NCBI GenBank assembly: GCA_937926325.1
Contig: CALAZQ010000447.1
Location: forward strand, 1 to 18,896
Direction: 5' to 3'
Source of the DNA: an uncultured Planctomycetaceae bacterium
GTDB lineage: Bacteria > Planctomycetota > Planctomycetia > Pirellulales > UBA1268
DNA length: 18,896 nucleotides
This document shows, piece by piece, positions 15,699-18,896 of the stretch; within the stretch, counting starts at the first letter, position 1, and every line of letters begins with the position of its first letter. The notes below the pieces were generated by a model. The model searched no databases and was not told the DNA's origin. It saw only the letters and a program-made list of their open reading frames with translations. The translations under genes and the position numbers were made by a program.

Positions 15699-16631
15699 AT
15701 GAATAACGCTATGACGATCAACCGAGTTCGTCGGTACCCTGGACTGGCCGCCACCGGCCGCTGCACCTGCTGCCGCCGCGGGATGGTGTTCATCCTCGGG
15801 GTACTGGCCGCGGCAACCGCCGGGGCGATGACACCGCACCTGCCGCCCGCCGGACGCCAGGCGGTGATCCTGGAAATCGACGACTATGCGGAGGCCCTCG
15901 AAGCGGCCCGCATAAACCAGGCGATGCTGCTGGTGTCGATCGAGCCGGCCCCACACCGGCAGGATGACGACCCGGTGGCCCGGCAATTGGCCCAGCCGCC
16001 GCTCCGCAACCGCTTCACGGCCACGGGCGTTTCCTGGGTGTTCTGTCGCCTCGGCTTGGAAGAGGGCGGCCGGGAGCTGGTGCGAGCCACATCGCTTCAA
16101 GAACTGCGGCGGGGCCCCGGCATCTGCGTGATCGATCAGCGGCCCGGCCGCTGGCAGGGCCGGGTGGTCACCGTCCTGCCGCGAACGCCCGGCAAATACT
16201 ACCGCTTCCACGAGACCGACCTCGAGCTGCTGCCGGCCCTCCCCCGCGGGTCGCTCACCCAGCGGTCGCTGATTCTGGCCGTGCGGCGGCATCCCGAACG
16301 TCCGCAGAGCACCTACGGCAGCTGTGACCAGGCACTCGCCACGGCCGCGGCCGCCCATTCGGCCCATCAGGCCAGCCTGATGCGGCAGGGCCACCACGGC
16401 TGGGAGCAGCGGTCCCGGCGGCTGGCGGGGGGTCGAGGCGGGGCGAGCGAGGTCTGTGCAGAAAGCTGGCCGCATCAGGACCTGCTCGACTCTTGCGTCG
16501 ATTGCGTCGCCTGCTGGCGGCAGTCGGCCGGCCACTGGCAGGCCGTCAGCAGCCCGCAGTCGGCCTACGGCTATGACATCCGACGGGGCGGCAACGGCAT
16601 CTGGTACGCCACCGGTATTTTCATCCGCTGA
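15699..16631 (+). CDS. Exported protein with thioredoxin-like N-terminal half and CAP/SCP-like C-terminal half
   Basis: The ATG at 15699 is chosen because GGAG lies 7 nt upstream and a signal-anchor (MVFILGVLAAATAGA, residues 29-43) follows; 310 residues. Residues about 55-205 look like a thioredoxin-type fold without a CxxC (EALEAARINQAMLLVSIEPA, a PGICVID strand, then a basic strand). Residues 206-310 follow the CAP/SCP pattern: an initial helix with AAAAHSAHQASLMRQGHHGW (His220/His223), EVCAESW (Glu251, Glu255), then SAGHW (His279), equivalent to the family's SPGHR, and a final GNGIWYATGIFI strand matching YWTQxF. The His/Glu/Glu/His set of CAP proteins is thus plausibly kept. Cysteines (Cys209, 253, 266, 269, 272) may form disulfides. 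Bacterial CAP proteins are secreted with varied roles; function here is unknown. Confidence 0.75.
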   Translation: MNNAMTINRVRRYPGLAATGRCTCCRRGMVFILGVLAAATAGAMTPHLPPAGRQAVILEIDDYAEALEAARINQAMLLVSIEPAPHRQDDDPVARQLAQPPLRNRFTATGVSWVFCRLGLEEGGRELVRATSLQELRRGPGICVIDQRPGRWQGRVVTVLPRTPGKYYRFHETDLELLPALPRGSLTQRSLILAVRRHPERPQSTYGSCDQALATAAAAHSAHQASLMRQGHHGWEQRSRRLAGGRGGASEVCAESWPHQDLLDSCVDCVACWRQSAGHWQAVSSPQSAYGYDIRRGGNGIWYATGIFIR

Positions 16632-16926
16632 TGGCCGCGGTGGGGAGAACAAAGATTTTTCCATCCCCCATGCGGCCCGTGCGGGCGGCAGCTGTCACCC
16701 GCTCGATCACCAGTTCGACCCAGTCGTCGGCCACCCAGCACTCAACCTCGACCTTGGGCAGGAAGGCCAGTGACCTGTCCTGTTCGGTTGTCGCGTCGAG
16801 ATAACTCTTCTGCCGGCCGTAGCCGCGAACTTCATGCACGCTCAGGGCCTCGATCGGGACCGTCGCCAACGCTTCGAGCACCCGCTCAGCCAGAAACGGC
16901 TTCACAATTGCGATGACCTGTTTCAT
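16621..16926 (-). CDS. Divergent PII-family signalling protein lacking Tyr51
   Basis: A 101-residue cytosolic homotrimer-type protein. It aligns without gaps to E. coli GlnB: MKQVIAIVKPF, EVRGYGRQK (32-40, with Gly37 and Gln39), FLPKVE (55-60, Lys58) and AARTGRMGDGKIFVLP (81-95, Lys90). These ATP-site and fold motifs are intact. The T-loop, however, reads SYLDATTEQDRSLAF (41-55), so position 51, the uridylylated Tyr of GlnB, is Arg. The C-terminus stops after VLPTAAISG and lacks the RIRTGE segment that contributes arginines to nucleotide binding. No amtB or glutamine synthetase gene is adjacent. It follows the 84-residue gene by 76 nt on the same strand; no clear Shine-Dalgarno sequence is visible. 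Its stop overlaps the 3' end of the convergent CAP-like gene by 11 nt. Confidence 0.88.
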   Translation of the reverse strand: MKQVIAIVKPFLAERVLEALATVPIEALSVHEVRGYGRQKSYLDATTEQDRSLAFLPKVEVECWVADDWVELVIERVTAAARTGRMGDGKIFVLPTAAISG

Positions 16927-17002
16927 CGAAAAGGTTGGAGGGTCGGCCCGTTGACCGCCGGCGACCTGCCCGATCGGATGAGTCGGCGGCGGGCAGCAGG
17001 GC

Positions 17003-17257
17003 TCAGCCCCAGAGCTCCTGAAGCAGCTTGGCGAGCTGCTGGGCGTCGTCCGAACCGACCACGCTGGCGATTCGCGACTTGGGAACCTCGAGTTTTTCGA
17101 GCGACTTGGCAATCGATTCCCAAAGCTTGGTCCGCTTTTTCCCCTCGGCGAGGTAGAGATCGGTCACCTGCTCGCCCAGCCGCTGCACCAGGGCGGTATC
17201 GAGGTTTTCGTAGTAGTTTTTGATGACCGTTCGTTGATACTTGGTCAATTCCGCCAT
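17003..17257 (-). CDS. Conserved small helical protein, 84 residues, function unknown
   Basis: The ATG at 17257 follows AAGGAA by 7 nt; 15 further in-frame upstream codons look unconserved. The protein (MAELTKYQRTVIKNYYENLD, then LVQRLGEQVTDLYLAEGKKR and LWESIAKSLEKLEVPKSRIA) is all-helical and charged, with no cysteines, signal peptide or membrane segment. I recognise the pattern KYQRxVIxNYYENxD...LYLAEGKKR as a small family of unknown function seen in planctomycetes and some other bacteria. It precedes the PII gene on the same strand and is divergent from the ferredoxin gene, so it may be cotranscribed with PII. Confidence 0.85.
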   Translation of the reverse strand: MAELTKYQRTVIKNYYENLDTALVQRLGEQVTDLYLAEGKKRTKLWESIAKSLEKLEVPKSRIASVVGSDDAQQLAKLLQELWG

Positions 17258-17357
17258 GGGATGGTTCCTTGGGTGGGTCGGCCCGGGCACAGTAGAAGCC
17301 AACGGCCGGGATGGCTAAAGTATCGGGAAATCACGGCCCCTTCAGCGAGAGAATCCT

Positions 17358-17705
17358 ATGCCGACCATCACCTTCGCGACCGAAAAAAAAGAAATTCAAG
17401 TTCCCGAGGGGGCAAACCTCCGCAGAGAGGCACTTGCCGCCGGCGTCGCCCTCTACCCGGGGGTCCACAAGGTTCTCAACTGCCACGGCATGGGCAGCTG
17501 TGGCAGCTGCCGGGTGCTGATCACCAAAGGCATGGAAAATACGAGCCCCAAGGGCTTCCTGGAAAAAGCCCGCCTCGGCGTCTCAATGGCCTACATCGGC
17601 AACGAAGAGACCATGCGGCTGGCCTGCCAGACCAAGGTCAATGGTGACATCACCGTAACCACCTGCCCACCGGCGAACCTCTACGGCGAGAATTTCTTCA
17701 GTTAG
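17358..17705 (+). CDS. [2Fe-2S] ferredoxin, adrenodoxin-type cysteine spacing
   Basis: A 115-residue soluble electron carrier. Cluster ligands are Cys42, Cys48, Cys51 (NCHGMGSCGSC, C-x5-C-x2-C) and Cys90 (MRLACQT), the spacing of adrenodoxin/bacterial-type ferredoxins rather than the plant C-x4-C-x2-C. It has the beta-grasp start ITFATEKKEIQVPEGANL and an extra C-terminal Cys103 (TTCPPANLYG). The segment NTSPKGFLEKARLG between the third and fourth ligands is typical of cluster-loop insertions. The ATG has only a weak purine-rich stretch (GAGAGAAT) upstream. Partner enzymes cannot be identified from the neighbours; thyX downstream needs reduced flavin, but a link is speculative. Confidence 0.92.
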   Translation: MPTITFATEKKEIQVPEGANLRREALAAGVALYPGVHKVLNCHGMGSCGSCRVLITKGMENTSPKGFLEKARLGVSMAYIGNEETMRLACQTKVNGDITVTTCPPANLYGENFFS

Positions 17706-17810
17706 CCGCAACCCGTCCCGCGTCCGGGTGGGGCATGATCGGCCACGGGCATTGGTCACCGCGGTCGCTGCCAAGGTAGTGTTCTGTTCATTGTTGCCAA
17801 AGGAGTCTGG

Positions 17811-18722
17811 ATGCCGTCCGATCCCGCTGCCGAGCCCACCGCCATCACCGGGGAGGAACTCCGCTGGAAAAAGTTTCCGGTGCTCGATGACGGTTTCGTC
17901 ACCTTGGTCGATGTGATGGGGACCGATGCCTCGGTGGTACAGGCCGCCCGGGTCAGTTACGGCGAGGGCACCCGCAAGGTGAGCGACGACCGCCAACTGA
18001 TCCGCTATCTCCTGCGGCATGCCCACACGACGCCCTTCGAGATGGCCGAACTGAAGTTCCTGGTGCGGGTGCCGATGGACTGCTGGCGGCAATGGGTCCG
18101 GCACCGGACCGCCAACATCAATGAATACTCCACCCGCTATTCACTGGCCATCGACTCGATGCAGGCCACCCAGGACGACGGCTGGCGGAGCCAGGCGACC
18201 AGCAATCGACAGGGCTCGGCCGGTCTGCTCGCCGCTGCCGACGGCCACCCGCTGACCCAGTCGGAACAGGAACTGCAGAGCCTGGCCCGCCGCGTCTACG
18301 AAGAGCGGCTGGCCGCCGGCATCGCCCGCGAGCAGGCCCGCAAAGACCTGCCGCTATCGACCTACACCGAGGCCTACTGGAAGATCGACCTGCACAACCT
18401 GCTGCACTTTCTTGCGCTCCGAATGGACAGCCACGCTCAACTGGAAATTCGCCGCTACGCCGAAACCATCGGCCAGGAAATTGTCGCCCGACTGTTTCCG
18501 CTCTGTTGGGAGGCCTTTCTTGACTACCGCATGAATGCCCTGCGGCTCACCCGTCTGGACCAGGGCGTGATCCAGCGGCTGACCAGCCGCGGCAGCCTGC
18601 CGGCAGACCAGCAGGCGTTCCTGGCGGCCCAGGACGAAACCTGGGTCGGCCTCGAACGCTGTCGCGAGCGGGACGAATGCCTGGCCAAGCTGGTTGCACT
18701 CGGCTTGGTGACCGAGGGCTGA
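17811..18722 (+). CDS. thyX: Flavin-dependent thymidylate synthase ThyX
   Basis: Makes dTMP from dUMP using methylene-THF and FAD/NADPH, replacing ThyA. The ATG at 17811 follows AAAGGAG. The 303-residue protein contains the signature RHRTANINEYSTR (97-109; RHRx7SxR), preceded by HAHTTPFEMAELKFLVRVP, a typical substrate/FAD-site stretch. It also has LPLSTYTEAYWKIDLHNLLHFL and RMDSHAQLEIRRYAETI, the conserved C-terminal half with the dUMP-binding arginine region. It is longer than many ThyX proteins (about 220-260 residues), with extra N-terminal residues and a C-terminal helical extension after about residue 245. It lies 105 nt downstream of the ferredoxin gene and seems to have its own unit. 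Confidence 0.96.
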   Translation: MPSDPAAEPTAITGEELRWKKFPVLDDGFVTLVDVMGTDASVVQAARVSYGEGTRKVSDDRQLIRYLLRHAHTTPFEMAELKFLVRVPMDCWRQWVRHRTANINEYSTRYSLAIDSMQATQDDGWRSQATSNRQGSAGLLAAADGHPLTQSEQELQSLARRVYEERLAAGIAREQARKDLPLSTYTEAYWKIDLHNLLHFLALRMDSHAQLEIRRYAETIGQEIVARLFPLCWEAFLDYRMNALRLTRLDQGVIQRLTSRGSLPADQQAFLAAQDETWVGLERCRERDECLAKLVALGLVTEG

Positions 18723-18815
18723 CCCCTTCGGGCCGCCGGCGAGGGGCCACCAAGGTCCCGTCGCCGGACATTCGCTGCAGCCATCGTAGCAATCCTGTTC
18801 GGCACGACTTATACG

Positions 18816-18847
18816 GGTGAGAACGCATCCGTCCTGCGTGTATCACC
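18816..18847. other. Two-step hairpin downstream of thyX
   Basis: GGTGA/TCACC (18816-18820, 18843-18847) encloses ACGCA/TGCGT (18823-18827, 18835-18839) around a 7-nt loop, with a small internal loop between the stems. No T-run follows, so it is not a standard terminator. It may be an operator or leader element of a gene beyond the window, or chance. Confidence 0.25.
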
Positions 18848-18896
18848 GGCTCGGGGGCGGCGAAAGTCTCGTCGTCGGGCGAGGATACGCCCAACA

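Noticed and set aside
1..18896. CRISPR array, prophage, transposase, tRNA, toxin-antitoxin or defence system
   Set aside because: I looked for regularly spaced repeats, tRNA-like cloverleaf ends and typical protein motifs on both strands and found none; the only repeats are the short hairpin elements listed.

Overview
The window reads as an ordinary chromosomal stretch of a planctomycete, most likely of the Pirellula/Rhodopirellula type. The evidence is high GC with strong G/C preference at third codon positions, GTG as well as ATG starts, several large exported proteins of families typical of Planctomycetota (PQQ-like beta-propellers opening with a WPxWRGP-like motif, an SGNH hydrolase, a 637-residue exported protein, a CAP-like protein), and small conserved proteins mixed with housekeeping genes on both strands. 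The organism assignment is an inference from gene style; no rRNA or other marker is present.

Layout. (1) 1-2715, minus strand: a sensor histidine kinase followed by purH, which runs off the left edge a few residues before its C-terminus. An in-frame TAA cuts the kinase reading frame, while recognisable kinase sequence continues for 28 codons beyond it. (2) 2780-4569, plus strand: three small to medium genes, namely an unknown protein, an SH3-like protein with a long charged low-complexity tail, and a Coa1-like predicted lipoprotein. (3) 4570-4897: a gene-free gap holding a long imperfect hairpin that looks like a dispersed REP-type repeat. (4) 4898-6946, minus strand: a ktrB-ktrA potassium uptake operon with a leader containing two related hairpins. 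(5) 7135-7648: a compact transcription unit for a 73-residue protein, with a good sigma70-like promoter, a leader of about 180 nt and a textbook UUCG terminator, convergent with smpB. (6) 8322-13415, plus strand: two translationally coupled PQQ-like propeller proteins, then an SGNH hydrolase. (7) 13456-16631: a 637-residue exported protein on the minus strand, divergent from an exported protein with a thioredoxin-like and a CAP-like half. (8) 16621-17257, minus strand: an 84-residue conserved small protein and a divergent PII protein. (9) 17358-18722, plus strand: an adrenodoxin-type [2Fe-2S] ferredoxin and thyX.

Nucleotide synthesis is represented by purH and thyX, ion homeostasis by ktrAB, ribosome rescue by smpB, and the envelope or periplasm by the propellers, hydrolase, CAP-like and 637-residue proteins. 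I see no CRISPR array, defence island, prophage, transposase or tRNA. The most notable items are the interrupted histidine kinase, the thioredoxin-like/CAP-like fusion, the charge-segregated tail with repeated short helices, the PII protein lacking the uridylylation tyrosine, and the strongly framed 73-residue gene.
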